Below the pieces are notes generated by a model. The model made no database searches. It was not told the origin of the DNA and was given only the letters and a program-made list of their open reading frames with translations. Below, piece after piece: positions 9,770 through 17,784 of a DNA stretch of 64,000 nt (positions within the stretch are counted from its first letter, which is position 1; every line of letters begins with the position of its first letter). Made by a program: the position numbers and the translations under genes. This DNA is from Archangium gephyra (GTDB lineage Bacteria > Myxococcota > Myxococcia > Myxococcales > Myxococcaceae). The stretch lies in NCBI GenBank assembly GCA_003243425.1, contig QFQP01000034.1, forward strand, positions 14,822-78,821, written 5' to 3'.

Positions 9770-10803
9770 CCGCCACCGAGCACGCGCGCGCCGTCGTACA
9801 CGACCGCCGCCTGCCCTGGGGTCACCGCACGCGCCGGCGCATCGAGGTGCACCTTGAAGTGGCCGTTGAGCTCCAGCTTCACCCTGCCCGGCACGCCCTG
9901 ATGACGATGCCGAATGCGCACGGTGACGGGGAAATCAGCCGACGGCGCGCCATCGACCCAGTGCGGCTTGAGGAGGTGGAAGTTGCCGCGCTCCACCTCG
10001 TCCGCCGGGCCGACGATCACCTGGTTCTTCACGGCGTCGAGCCGCTGCACGTAGAGCTTCTCGGTGTGCGCGATCGAGATGCCCTTGCGCTGACCGATGG
10101 TGAACTTGTGAATGCCGTCGTGCGCGCCGAGCACCTCGCCATCGGACGTGACGATCTCACCCCTGGGCTGCGGCCCCGCGACCTTCTCGACGAAGCGCGA
10201 GTAGTTGCCGTCGGGCACGAAGCAGATCTCCATCGACTCGGCCTTGTGCGTGGTGACCAGACCGTGGCGCTCGGCGATCGCGCGCACTTCGGCCTTCTGC
10301 AGGTGGCCCACGGGAAAAATGATGTCCTTCAGCTCGTCCTGGCCGAGCGTGAAGAGGAAGTACGACTGGTCCTTCGCGACGTCGGCGCCGCGCTGGAGCT
10401 CGAACCGGCCGTTCACTTCGCTGACCTGCGCGTAGTGGCCGGTCGCCAGCTTCGCGCCCAGTTGCCGCGCTCGCTTGAGCAGGAAGCCGAACTTCACGTC
10501 CTGATTGCAGGCCACGCAGGGAATCGGCGTCTTGCCACCGAGGTAGCTCTGCACGAAGGGCGTGACGACCTTGTCCTTGAACATCTCCTCGACGTTCGAC
10601 ACGTAGAACGGAATGCCGAGCTTCTCGGCGACCGCGCGCGCGTCATCGATGTCGTCGGGGCTGCAACAGCTGCCGCACTGCGCGGTGCTCTCGTAGCTCC
10701 ACACACGCAGGGTGATGCCGATGACCTCGTGACCCTGTTCCTTCAAGAGAGCGGCTGCGGCGGAGGAATCAACCCCTCCCGACATGGCGACGACGACGCG
10801 CAT
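9757..10803 (-). CDS. mnmA: tRNA-specific 2-thiouridylase MnmA
   Basis: A 348-residue ATP-dependent thiolase that makes 2-thiouridine at wobble position 34 of tRNA-Lys, -Glu and -Gln. The PP-loop SGGVDSS (8-14) binds ATP. C96 (in PCVACN) and the later cysteine in MEICFVPD are the catalytic pair of the family. GHYAQ and QSYFLF motifs are present, as is the HKFTIGQRKGI signature. I chose ATG 10803, which places the PP-loop at the N-terminus, rather than the longer frame starting at 10875. The GSCC cysteine cluster near residue 43 is also seen in some family members. Confidence 0.95.
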   Translation of the reverse strand: MRVVVAMSGGVDSSAAAALLKEQGHEVIGITLRVWSYESTAQCGSCCSPDDIDDARAVAEKLGIPFYVSNVEEMFKDKVVTPFVQSYLGGKTPIPCVACNQDVKFGFLLKRARQLGAKLATGHYAQVSEVNGRFELQRGADVAKDQSYFLFTLGQDELKDIIFPVGHLQKAEVRAIAERHGLVTTHKAESMEICFVPDGNYSRFVEKVAGPQPRGEIVTSDGEVLGAHDGIHKFTIGQRKGISIAHTEKLYVQRLDAVKNQVIVGPADEVERGNFHLLKPHWVDGAPSADFPVTVRIRHRHQGVPGRVKLELNGHFKVHLDAPARAVTPGQAAVVYDGARVLGGGWIV

Positions 10804-10959
10804 GGGCCTCCGATGCCACAGCCTCGGGTAACCTGAAACCCCCTCCTTGGAAACGGTCAAACACACCTTTTCCACAAGCTGGCCGCTTCAGGGCCGATGT
10901 GGGTTTCGCACGGTGTCACATTCGCAGCAGCGACCTAACCGCATGAAGTCACTGATGAT

Positions 10960-12222
10960 TCAGACCTTCTTCCGAGCGGGCACGGTTCCCGGGGGAACCG
11001 AGGGGCGCTTGGAAGCCGGAGCCTGTGGGAAAGCCTGTGGGAAACGGTGGAGGGCGGCAGCGAGGGCTTCCGCGGTGTTCTTCGCGGGGTCTTCGAGCAC
11101 GAGTTCCAGCAGGTGACGCGTGGCCTGGCCGACGACCGGCGAAGGACCGGTTCCCAGGGCCGCCATGATGCCCTTCCCGTCGAGCGCGAGCTGCCTGGCG
11201 GTCAGTGGCGGGAGCGTCGACAAGAGGCCTTCCACGCGGCTGCGAAGGCCCTCTGGCGCCGTTCCCAGCGCCTCGTGCACGTCGAAGAGCGGCGCTGCGC
11301 GAGAGGCATCGAGCCTGGCGAGCCAACGTCGCAGATCGGCGTCGGACGAACGGGTCGACGGCAATTGCGGATGCTGCGCCAGCGCCCCCACCTCGTCGGC
11401 AGTGCGACTCGGGAACTTGAGCCGCATGAGCACATCGCGCGCGCTGGGAACGCCGAGAAGAAGAACCGCGAGCCGTACGACCTCGTCGGGCCTGGCCCGG
11501 CTGACGGCGTCGAGGTGCTCGAGCCTCGCTTCGGGGAAGAACTCGCCGAGCAGCCCCGTGCGACGCAGCAGCTCGAGCCCCATCGACGCGGCTGGAGCCA
11601 TCAGCAACTTCACGAACTCCTGGTGAATGCGCTCGCCGGCGACCTTCTTGAAGACGTGCAGCGTCTGGGTGATCGCCGCTTCCGTCTCGGGTTCGATGGC
11701 GAACTCGAGCACCGTCGCGAAGCGGACCGCGCGCATCGGGCGAAGGCCGTCTTCGAGGAAGCGTTCCAGCGGCACACGGACCGCCCGAATGGTGCGCGCC
11801 GCGAGATCCTTCTGACCATCGAAGGGATCGACGATCACTCCCGACTCGGGATCCCACGCGATGGCGTTCATCGTGAAGTCGCGGCGACCGAGGTCCGCTT
11901 CGATGTCTTCGTGAAACTCGACCTTCGAGGGGCGACGGCCGTCGACGTACTCGGCCTCCGCGCGGAAGGTGGTGACCTCGACGTGCGCCTTGTTCACCAC
12001 GACGGTCACGGTGCCGTGCTCGATGCCGGTCGGAATCACCTTCTTGAAGAACTTCTGCACCTCTTCGGGCTTCGCGCTGGTGGCGAGGTCGAAGTCTTTG
12101 GGCTGCTTTCCCCGGAGCAGGTCGCGCACGCACCCGCCGACGAGAAACGCGCGGAAACCGGCGGCGTGAAGCCCGCGAACCACGTCCATCACTGCGGCAG
12201 GAACGGCGTCGACGGGAAGCAA
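10960..12222 (-). CDS. CCA tRNA nucleotidyltransferase / poly(A) polymerase family
   Basis: A 420-residue class II nucleotidyltransferase. The N-terminal head has LVGGCVRDLL (27-36) and the metal-binding DFDLAT (D43, D45), followed by RRDFTMNA and the RAVRVP/RPMRAVRFA motifs. The second half is the helical neck/body region. CCA-adding enzymes and poly(A) polymerases share this head; I favour CCA addition because both tRNA genes in this window lack an encoded CCA. The C-terminal tail is Pro/Lys-rich. It lies two bases downstream of tRNA-Arg on the same strand. Confidence 0.85.
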   Translation of the reverse strand: MLPVDAVPAAVMDVVRGLHAAGFRAFLVGGCVRDLLRGKQPKDFDLATSAKPEEVQKFFKKVIPTGIEHGTVTVVVNKAHVEVTTFRAEAEYVDGRRPSKVEFHEDIEADLGRRDFTMNAIAWDPESGVIVDPFDGQKDLAARTIRAVRVPLERFLEDGLRPMRAVRFATVLEFAIEPETEAAITQTLHVFKKVAGERIHQEFVKLLMAPAASMGLELLRRTGLLGEFFPEARLEHLDAVSRARPDEVVRLAVLLLGVPSARDVLMRLKFPSRTADEVGALAQHPQLPSTRSSDADLRRWLARLDASRAAPLFDVHEALGTAPEGLRSRVEGLLSTLPPLTARQLALDGKGIMAALGTGPSPVVGQATRHLLELVLEDPAKNTAEALAAALHRFPQAFPQAPASKRPSVPPGTVPARKKV

Positions 12223-12224
12223 AG

Positions 12225-12298
12225 TGACCTCGGCTGGAATCGAACCAGCGGCCTGCGGTTTAGGAAACCACCGCTCTATCCAACTGAGCTACGAGGTC
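12225..12298 (-). tRNA. tRNA-Arg (anticodon CCT)
   Basis: A 74-nt cloverleaf. Acceptor GACCTCG pairs with CGAGGTC, discriminator A. The D arm is GCTC...GAGC. The anticodon stem GTGGT/ACCGC carries loop TTCCTAA, giving anticodon CCT (reads AGG). The T arm contains GGTTCGATTCC. The terminal CCA is not encoded. Confidence 0.95.
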
Positions 12299-12348
12299 GT
12301 GAACGAACAACTACGCGAAGCAGCGCGAAAATCTGACCGAAATCGTCA

Positions 12349-12963
12349 TCAGTGACGCCACTCCCGCGGAACCGCGGCGAACGAGGCGCGGCGCTCGAGC
12401 TCGTCGAGATCGGCTTTCGCGCGAAGCAGCTCACGACGGTTGCTGGCGAGGCGCTCACGCACCCGCTCGTACTCGGGGTTGAGCGAGTAGTAGCAAGGCG
12501 CCACCGTCGGCAGCGTGGTGATGGTCGGACCGGTCGAAGCGCTGAGGCCCCCGCCATTGACCATGAGCGTCGAGCCGTAGCCCGCGGAACCCCACCACCC
12601 CTGCGCACACGTGAACCCGGCGCGAATCGGCATGCCGTTCACTTCTTCGACCTGCTTCCGGTCACGCTCGATGTCCTCTTCGAGATCGCTCACCCGGCGA
12701 TACGCGGCACGGAACAACGAGCGCCACTGCTGTTCGCTCGCCAGCGAGGTGTCGGGCGCCGGCTTCGCCTGCTGGGTGACCACTGGTTTGTTCACCACCA
12801 CGTCGCTCTCGATGCGGCTGACCACGGCGCCTTCCGTGGTGCGCACCTTGACGCCCTTCGGAATCGTCGAGAGGTCGTCGGTGAAGTGCTCGACGCCCTT
12901 CTTGTCGGTCCACGAATAGATGGTGGCCTGCGCGAGCAGCCACGCTGTGAGCAGCGTGATCAC
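12349..12963 (-). CDS. DUF4124-type exported protein
   Basis: A 204-residue protein with a short hydrophobic N-terminus (LLTAWLLAQA) followed by IYSWTDKKGVEHFTDD, the signature of the DUF4124 domain, a small periplasmic beta module often fused to coiled coils. The central and C-terminal parts are charged helices (VSDLEEDIERDRKQVEEV and RRELLRAKADLDELERR) around a Gly/Tyr segment with two cysteines. GTG start at 12963. In the uninterrupted chromosome this gene would lie just downstream of tRNA-Val. Confidence 0.7.
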   Translation of the reverse strand: MITLLTAWLLAQATIYSWTDKKGVEHFTDDLSTIPKGVKVRTTEGAVVSRIESDVVVNKPVVTQQAKPAPDTSLASEQQWRSLFRAAYRRVSDLEEDIERDRKQVEEVNGMPIRAGFTCAQGWWGSAGYGSTLMVNGGGLSASTGPTITTLPTVAPCYYSLNPEYERVRERLASNRRELLRAKADLDELERRASFAAVPREWRH

Positions 12964-12990
12964 GAAAGCGACTTAACGACGTGAGGCCGG

Positions 12991-13034
12991 AAAAGTCGAA
13001 GGCCGGAGCCGCCTGTTCCGCGACTCCGGCCTTC
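12991..13034 (-). terminator. original tRNA-Val terminator (now displaced)
   Basis: GAAGGCCGGAG (12998-13008) and CTCCGGCCTTC (13024-13034) form a perfect 11-bp stem. On the minus strand it is followed by GACTTTTCC. It sits directly downstream of the displaced tRNA 3' fragment in attL, so it was the terminator of tRNA-Val before integration. Confidence 0.75.
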
Positions 13035-13038
13035 TATT

Positions 13039-13085
13039 CTCTGTGGGCACACCAGGTTTCGAACCTGGGACCCCCGCCGTGTGAA
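13039..13085. repeat. attL core (3' part of tRNA-Val)
   Basis: Identical to 50939-50985 over 47 bases; the match ends at 13086 (A versus G). It contains the T arm, acceptor 3' strand and anticodon-stem side of tRNA-Val, but no 5' half follows, so it is a displaced 3' fragment of the tRNA. Confidence 0.93.
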
Positions 13086-13240
13086 AGCGAGCCGAAAACC
13101 TCCCCGTCGTTGCTTCGTCTTGCTCGCCTTGTCGTTTCGAGGCGTTACGCGCGGACAACGCCGCGCCCTTCGCTGCATCTCGCTTCATTTTGCTCTGCGT
13201 CGCTCACCGCAACGCACGCCCAGCGCACGGAGCGTGCTCC

Positions 13241-14473
13241 GTGAACCACGCGGAACGGGAATCGCGGAGCTCTGATCCGCTGCCCTACGTGCAGGTTGAC
13301 CGCGCGGTGCGAACCAGCGTCGTCGCGCCGCTGGCGGGCGTGATGAACGTCACGCCGCAACACGTGCTCGGGAGCCTCGTGCAGTGGTGGGAGATGTGCG
13401 GCCGCCCCGCCGACCTCGAGCGCATCGTGAACGAGACCCCGGCGGGCACCGAGCCCTCCGTTGTGCTCGCGGAAGACACCGTGCGGCGTCGGTTCCACCT
13501 CGCCAGCGGCCACCAAGTCGACCCTGCGCTGCTCGTGGAGCTCGGGCTGCTCGAGCCGGCGAAATCGGCCGACGACGGCGCCCCCATGTTCCGGGTGCGC
13601 GGAATGTCGCGCTACTTCGGCCCCATCAAGCGCCGACTGCAGGCGCGGGAAGCGGCGAAGTTGGGAGGCCGCGCTCGAGCGTCGGCAGCTCGTGAGGGGG
13701 GTCGGTTCGCGTCGAAGGCGCCAGAGACGCGGGTGAGCGCTCCCCAGCCGAATCACCAGCCGAACGCCAGCCGTCCACCAGCCGACGCGCCACCCGGCGT
13801 CCAGCCATCGGACCAGCATAGCGGACAGCGGTCAGCGGACAGATCTACATCACTCTCTTACGAGAGTGATGTGGGCGCTGACGCGCCTCGCAGCGCGGCG
13901 CCGGGTCCTGAGGTGCCACTCGTCGACGAGCAGACCGCGCCCGACGTGGCGGAAGGCGCGCGGGGCTTCTGGAGCGCGTTCCAGGAACTCCGAAAGCGCG
14001 CGCTCGGAGCCGTGCGCGAGAAGGAACCTCACCCGCGCTCCCTGGGGAACTGGTGGAGCCACGCGCTGAGCGAAGTCGGCGGTGACGAGCGCCGGCTCTG
14101 GCGGGCCGCGGAGCTCTTCGTGGTCGACAAGCACTGGCGGTCGCAGGGGGCGCCGTGGGCGGGGTTCGCGGGCCCGAGCGGCCAGTGGGAGCAGTTCGCG
14201 ACCCGCGCGTCGATCAAGCCGGCGACGAACCCGAACGTGTACTCCGACAGCATCGAGGTGACGCCGGCGGGCACGTGCTCCGTCTGCGACCTCGAGCTGT
14301 TCGACGGCCACCGTGGTGACCGAAGCCCGTGCGGACCTCGAGGCCTGCCGCTGTGCCAAACCCACTTCGACCCGCTCGCCGATCGCTTCGGTGACCGCGT
14401 GTTCGATGAGGGCTTCGGGCAGTCACCGGAGGCCGCAGAGTGGCTGCGTGCCGCGAAGGCGGGGGTCGCATGA
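13241..14473 (+). CDS. putative phage replication initiator (DnaD/O-like organisation)
   Basis: 411 residues from GTG 13241, supported by GGAG at 13229-13232; a longer frame begins at 13190. The first ~135 residues (YVQVDRAVRTSVVAPLAGVMNV) look like a helical winged-helix DNA-binding region. A Pro/Gln/Asn-rich linker spans ~165-205, and its DNA carries repeats and a strong hairpin. A helical C-terminal region (ARGFWSAFQELRKRALGAV, SLGNWWSHALSEVGG) resembles replication-initiator tails, followed by a zinc-binding-like CSVCDLEL....C....LPLCQTH module. It is the first gene inside attL and heads the early cluster. The initiator role is inferred from layout, not from a family match. Confidence 0.6.
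   Translation: MNHAERESRSSDPLPYVQVDRAVRTSVVAPLAGVMNVTPQHVLGSLVQWWEMCGRPADLERIVNETPAGTEPSVVLAEDTVRRRFHLASGHQVDPALLVELGLLEPAKSADDGAPMFRVRGMSRYFGPIKRRLQAREAAKLGGRARASAAREGGRFASKAPETRVSAPQPNHQPNASRPPADAPPGVQPSDQHSGQRSADRSTSLSYESDVGADAPRSAAPGPEVPLVDEQTAPDVAEGARGFWSAFQELRKRALGAVREKEPHPRSLGNWWSHALSEVGGDERRLWRAAELFVVDKHWRSQGAPWAGFAGPSGQWEQFATRASIKPATNPNVYSDSIEVTPAGTCSVCDLELFDGHRGDRSPCGPRGLPLCQTHFDPLADRFGDRVFDEGFGQSPEAAEWLRAAKAGVA
13744..13872. other. candidate phage origin: iteron-like repeats plus hairpin
   Basis: CCAGCCG occurs at 13744, 13756, 13767 and 13778 (11-12-bp spacing), with CCAGCCA at 13801, two turns further. Then come two AGCGGACAG copies near 13820 and 13834 and a perfect 11-bp inverted repeat (ACATCACTCTC / GAGAGTGATGT, 13847-13857 and 13862-13872, loop TTAC) in locally A/T-richer DNA. 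It lies in the linker of the putative initiator gene, as lambda ori lies inside gene O. Function is inferred. Confidence 0.45.
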
Positions 14474-15198
14474 GCGGCATCGCGGTGTACGCGCCCCCGG
14501 GAGGGTTCCCTCACGGCACCCGCGCTCGCTACGTGGGTTCGAAATGCCGCTGCGACGAGTGCCGGCGGGCGAATCGCGAATACGCGCGGGCTCGAGCGCG
14601 CGCCACGCCGAACGGTCTCGTCGACGCAGCGTCCGTGCGTGCCCACCTCACGGAGCTCGCGAAGCAAGGCATTGGCCGGCGCACCGTCGCCGCCGCGTCG
14701 GACGTCTCGCTCTCGGCGATCAGCCTCGTTCGCACTGGTCGGAAGCTGAAGCTGCGCGCGCAGACCGCCGCGCGCCTGATGGCGGTCGACGCATCCGCCA
14801 TCGCTGACGGTGCTCTCGTGCGTGCCGTCGAGACGCGCGCGGCGCTGCGTGAGCTGCGTCGACTCGGCCTCTCGAAGCGGGAGATCGCTCGTCGACTCGG
14901 TTCGACGGCGGAGTCACCTTCGCTGCAGCTCACCCGGCGCAGAGTCACCGCGAAGAACGCCCTCAAGGTGACGAAGCTGCTCGCCGCAGTTCGCGCCGAA
15001 CATGCGGCGAAGCGCGCCGAGCGTCGTTGCGGTCAGTGCGACGAGAGCCACGGCGAATCGAGGTTCGCGGTTCTGCGCGAGCTCGGCGCCGAAGACCTCG
15101 CCGACCTGCCGCGCACGTGGCCGTGCCTGTACGGCGGCGCGAAGGGCGCTGCGCTGCTCGCGGAAGACCTGAAGCGGATCGCCCCGGAGGCGGAATGA
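14470..15198 (+). CDS. HTH protein with N-terminal CxC..C motif
   Basis: 242 residues from ATG 14470, overlapping the previous stop as ATGA. The N-terminal HGTRARYVGSKCRCDECRRANREY stretch is a motif known from many phage- and actinobacteria-type small regulators and probably binds zinc. It is followed by a helix-turn-helix-like stretch (QGIGRRTVAAASDVSLSAISLVR) and a second one (LGLSKREIARRLGS). The C-terminus has another CGQCDESH motif. A DNA-binding early regulator is plausible; the family is not securely recognised. Confidence 0.65.
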   Translation: MSGIAVYAPPGGFPHGTRARYVGSKCRCDECRRANREYARARARATPNGLVDAASVRAHLTELAKQGIGRRTVAAASDVSLSAISLVRTGRKLKLRAQTAARLMAVDASAIADGALVRAVETRAALRELRRLGLSKREIARRLGSTAESPSLQLTRRRVTAKNALKVTKLLAAVRAEHAAKRAERRCGQCDESHGESRFAVLRELGAEDLADLPRTWPCLYGGAKGAALLAEDLKRIAPEAE

Positions 15199-15785
15199 AG
15201 CTGATCTCCATCTCGCAGCAGTTCTCGGAGCGGAAGAACGGCACGAAGTGCTTCGCAGCGTTCGACGCCGCAGAGCAGTACCGCTGGCTGCTTTCGCGCA
15301 ACTGGTTCAACCCGGCCGAGCCGCACATGTCGCCACCGACGATGTGCTTCGTCATGCTGAACCCGTCGACAGCCGACGGTCTGGCCGACGACCCAACGAT
15401 TCGAAAGTGCATGGGCTTCGCCGCACGGTGGCAGCTCTCTGCAATCGAGGTCGTCAACCTCTACGCGTACCGCGCCACCGACCCTGACGAGCTCCTCGGC
15501 GCTCGAGCGCGCGGCGTGGACATTCGCGGTGGAGAGAACGCACAGCACATCGAGGCCGCGATTCGTCGAGCGGACAAGCTCGTCTTCGCGTGGGGCTCGA
15601 CGAAGGTGCCGGGTCGCGAACACTTCGAGCGGCACGTGTCGGAGCTCGCGCTGCATCTCGGAAAATGGCCGATGTGCTTCGGCGTCACGAAGGACGGCTC
15701 GCCGAAACACCCGCTCTACCTGTCGTATGAGACGAACCTCTTGGCGTGGGACGTTGACCGCCGTCACCGCGGGAGTGCCGCGTGA
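15195..15785 (+). CDS. DUF1643 family protein
   Basis: 196 residues from ATG 15195, overlapping the upstream stop as ATGA. It contains the DUF1643 signature: CFVMLNPSTADGLADDPTIRKCMGFAARW, then VVNLYAYRATDPDEL, KLVFAWG and a C-terminal HPLYL. DUF1643 proteins are common in phages and occasionally bacterial chromosomes; their biochemical activity is unknown. It is in the early cluster with replication and recombination genes. Confidence 0.88.
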   Translation: MKLISISQQFSERKNGTKCFAAFDAAEQYRWLLSRNWFNPAEPHMSPPTMCFVMLNPSTADGLADDPTIRKCMGFAARWQLSAIEVVNLYAYRATDPDELLGARARGVDIRGGENAQHIEAAIRRADKLVFAWGSTKVPGREHFERHVSELALHLGKWPMCFGVTKDGSPKHPLYLSYETNLLAWDVDRRHRGSAA

Positions 15786-16048
15786 ACGAGGCACCGATCA
15801 CGTACGGCTACGCCTACGAGTGGACCAACCTCGTTCCTGCTGAGCGAGGCCTCAGCCATCGCACGACGAGTTCGAGCCGCCGACCGGGCAAGGCCATCGA
15901 AGGCACCGTGAACTACGCCGTGCGGAGCATCGTTCGGTGCCCTGATTGCGGCGGTTGGCGGTACGACTCTCCGCACCCGCACAGTCCTCACTGGCGCAAC
16001 GGCGTGCAAGTCGACTGCATCGGTCGCGAGCTCGGGAGCCTCCCGTGA
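15782..16048 (+). CDS. small CxxC protein
   Basis: 88 residues from GTG 15782, overlapping the previous gene's stop. A CPDCGGWRYDSPHPHSPHW stretch gives one CxxC plus several histidines, with a later single Cys, consistent with a half zinc ribbon. No known family. It is translationally coupled to genes on both sides. Confidence 0.6.
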   Translation: MNEAPITYGYAYEWTNLVPAERGLSHRTTSSSRRPGKAIEGTVNYAVRSIVRCPDCGGWRYDSPHPHSPHWRNGVQVDCIGRELGSLP

Positions 16049-16473
16049 CGCTCTCTCAACACGGTCGCCGCCAGCTCGCCGCGCTCGAAGTACTCGCTGC
16101 CCGCGTGCCCGACGTTTCGGTCTCGCTCCCGGTCCGACTCTCATCGAGAGCGAACGCTCGAGGTGGCTGGCAGGTTCACGCGGGCACTCACGCTGCTCAC
16201 CGACGTCTTGTGAAGATGGTGCTCGCGAAGCATCGACGTCGACTCGTCGACGCGGTGGGAAAGAACATTGCTCCGCTCGTCGTCAGGCTGGTTCGTGTCT
16301 CGCCCCGAGACCTCGATGACGACAACCTCACCAGCGCGTTCAAGTCGGTGCGCGACGGCATCGCCGAGTGCATCGGTGTCGACGACCGCGATCCTCGCGT
16401 GGTGTTCGTCGCCGATGCGCAGAGAGGCGCGCCGAAACAGCACGCCATCGCCATGGAGTTCTACTGCCCATGA
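16045..16473 (+). CDS. RusA-like Holliday junction resolvase
   Basis: 142 residues from GTG 16045 (overlap with the upstream stop). It contains the RusA active-site pattern DLDDDNLTSAFKSVRDGI (acidic cluster 89-93) and a second acidic cluster VDDRD near residue 112, with a VRVSPRDLDDDN strand before it. RusA-family enzymes cleave four-way DNA junctions as dimers and are typical of lambdoid phages. The length is close to the ~120-residue family norm. Its place among replication genes supports a role in recombination or in resolving concatemers before packaging. Confidence 0.82.
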   Translation: MTLSQHGRRQLAALEVLAARVPDVSVSLPVRLSSRANARGGWQVHAGTHAAHRRLVKMVLAKHRRRLVDAVGKNIAPLVVRLVRVSPRDLDDDNLTSAFKSVRDGIAECIGVDDRDPRVVFVADAQRGAPKQHAIAMEFYCP

Positions 16474-17054
16474 GCAACCGCGAACTCTTCGCGCCAACCA
16501 AGCGATTCGCCACCGGCATGGCCGATCCACCGTGGGCTGAGCGTGGCGGCGGAAAGGTGAAGCGCGGCGCAGATCGGCACTACCCGCTGATGACCACCGA
16601 CTCCATCTGCGCGCTGCCTGTGCACGACCTCTTCGAGCGCGACGCGCACCTGTATCTCTGGGTGACGAACAACTTCTTGCCCGACGGGTTGCGCGTGATG
16701 ACGGCGTGGGGCTTCCGCTTCGTCACGTGCATCACGTGGGCGAAGGTGAAGAACGGGAAGCCGCAGATCGGCCTGGGGCAGTACTTCCGCGGCGCCACCG
16801 AGCAACTGCTCTTCGGCGTTCGCGGTTCGGTCGGGTACCGCACGAGCGAGCGCGGCCGACACCAGGGTTGCACGTTGGTGCAGGCGGAGCGCACCGAGCA
16901 CTCGGTGAAGCCGGAGGTCTTCGGGAGACACATCGAGCACGTCTCGCCGGGGCCGTACGTCGAGCTGTTCGCCCGTCGGCCCGCGCCCGGCTGGGACGTC
17001 TGGGGCAACGAAGTGGCGTCGTCGCTCACGCTGACGCCGAGGGAAGCGCGATGA
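16470..17054 (+). CDS. MT-A70 family DNA N6-adenine methyltransferase
   Basis: 194 residues from ATG 16470. The catalytic DPPW motif lies at 19-22 (MADPPWAERGGG), followed by the MT-A70 signatures HLYLWVTNNFL, GFRFVTCITWAKVK and a late HIEHVSPGPYVELFARR. This is a compact phage member that contains both catalytic and SAM-binding elements. Phage MT-A70 enzymes methylate adenines in DNA, usually to evade host restriction. It has no partner nuclease nearby in this arm. A second pair of adenine methylases lies in the cargo block at 36845-39597. Confidence 0.88.
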   Translation: MSNRELFAPTKRFATGMADPPWAERGGGKVKRGADRHYPLMTTDSICALPVHDLFERDAHLYLWVTNNFLPDGLRVMTAWGFRFVTCITWAKVKNGKPQIGLGQYFRGATEQLLFGVRGSVGYRTSERGRHQGCTLVQAERTEHSVKPEVFGRHIEHVSPGPYVELFARRPAPGWDVWGNEVASSLTLTPREAR

Positions 17055-17305
17055 CGTCGGGTGTCTGTTCGATCGAGGGATGTGGGCGTCGACTGGACGC
17101 ACGGGGCATGTGCTCCACGCATCGGCGCCGACAGCGACTGGGGCTCCCAATGGACGCGCCGATTCGTACGCGCGCGTGCGAACTCACCATCAGCGACCTG
17201 CTCACCGCGGCGTTCGAGACGTACGAGGCCGACGCCGAGACCGACTACCAGCGCAAGCGACGCCGGTTCGCGTCGATGGCGAAGAGGTGGGCCGCATGCC
17301 AGTGA
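17051..17305 (+). CDS. small zinc-finger-like phage protein
   Basis: 84 residues from ATG 17051 (ATGA overlap). The N-terminus CSIEGCGRRLDARGMCSTHRRR is a C-x4-C-x8-C-x2-H arrangement seen in many phage proteins next to HNH endonucleases. The rest is a short charged helix region. It probably binds zinc and nucleic acid; specific function unknown. Confidence 0.65.
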   Translation: MTSGVCSIEGCGRRLDARGMCSTHRRRQRLGLPMDAPIRTRACELTISDLLTAAFETYEADAETDYQRKRRRFASMAKRWAACQ

Positions 17306-17661
17306 CCGCGCCCCGACCATGCGCGGCGCCGGCGTGCCGAGCTCTGGTGCGCGGCGGCCGCTTCTGCGCTGACCACGTGTCTCGAGGAGCGGCAGCTCGC
17401 GCGCTCGGTGGACGCGGCACATCGCATGAACGCGGCTACGACGCCCGCTGGCGCAAGGCACGAGCCGCGTTCCTGGCTGCTCACCCGCTCTGCGCTGAGT
17501 GCCAACGACACGGCCGCGTGACCCCGGCTCGCGTCGTTGATCACATCAAGCCCCATCGCGGTGACGAGGCATTGTTCTGGAACGAAGCGAACTGGCAGGC
17601 GCTCTGTGACTTCACGTCACCGTTCGACTGCCACGGCGCGAAGACAGGGAGAGGTGAATGA
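17296..17661 (+). CDS. HNH endonuclease
   Basis: 121 residues from ATG 17296, overlapping the previous gene by 10 bases. CAAPAC and FCADHV give an N-terminal zinc motif. The HNH core is CAECQRHGRVTPARVVDHIKPHRGDEALFWNEANWQALC, ending with the CHGAKT triad. This type sits next to the terminase in HK97-like phages, where it helps genome cutting and packaging in several systems. The position 120 bases before the terminase small subunit fits that role. Confidence 0.9.
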   Translation: MPVTAPRPCAAPACRALVRGGRFCADHVSRGAAARALGGRGTSHERGYDARWRKARAAFLAAHPLCAECQRHGRVTPARVVDHIKPHRGDEALFWNEANWQALCDFTSPFDCHGAKTGRGE

Positions 17662-17784
17662 ACGCGATGAGCTGGCACGCCATTTGTCCGCCGGTGGGTG
17701 GGGTGGTCGAAATCTCTGCCCACATCGACCCCGTAGACCGACCCCAACCTTTGGAGCGGCGCGGGCAGCAAAACGCAGGAAAAA

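Noticed and set aside
9496..10836. 446-codon plus-strand frame over mnmA
   Set aside because: Antisense shadow of mnmA, whose motifs are unambiguous; Arg/His-rich composition is typical of GC-rich shadows.
13081..13240. Possible gene or CRISPR-like repeats just inside attL
   Set aside because: No direct repeats with regular spacers, and no start with a ribosome-binding site before 13241.
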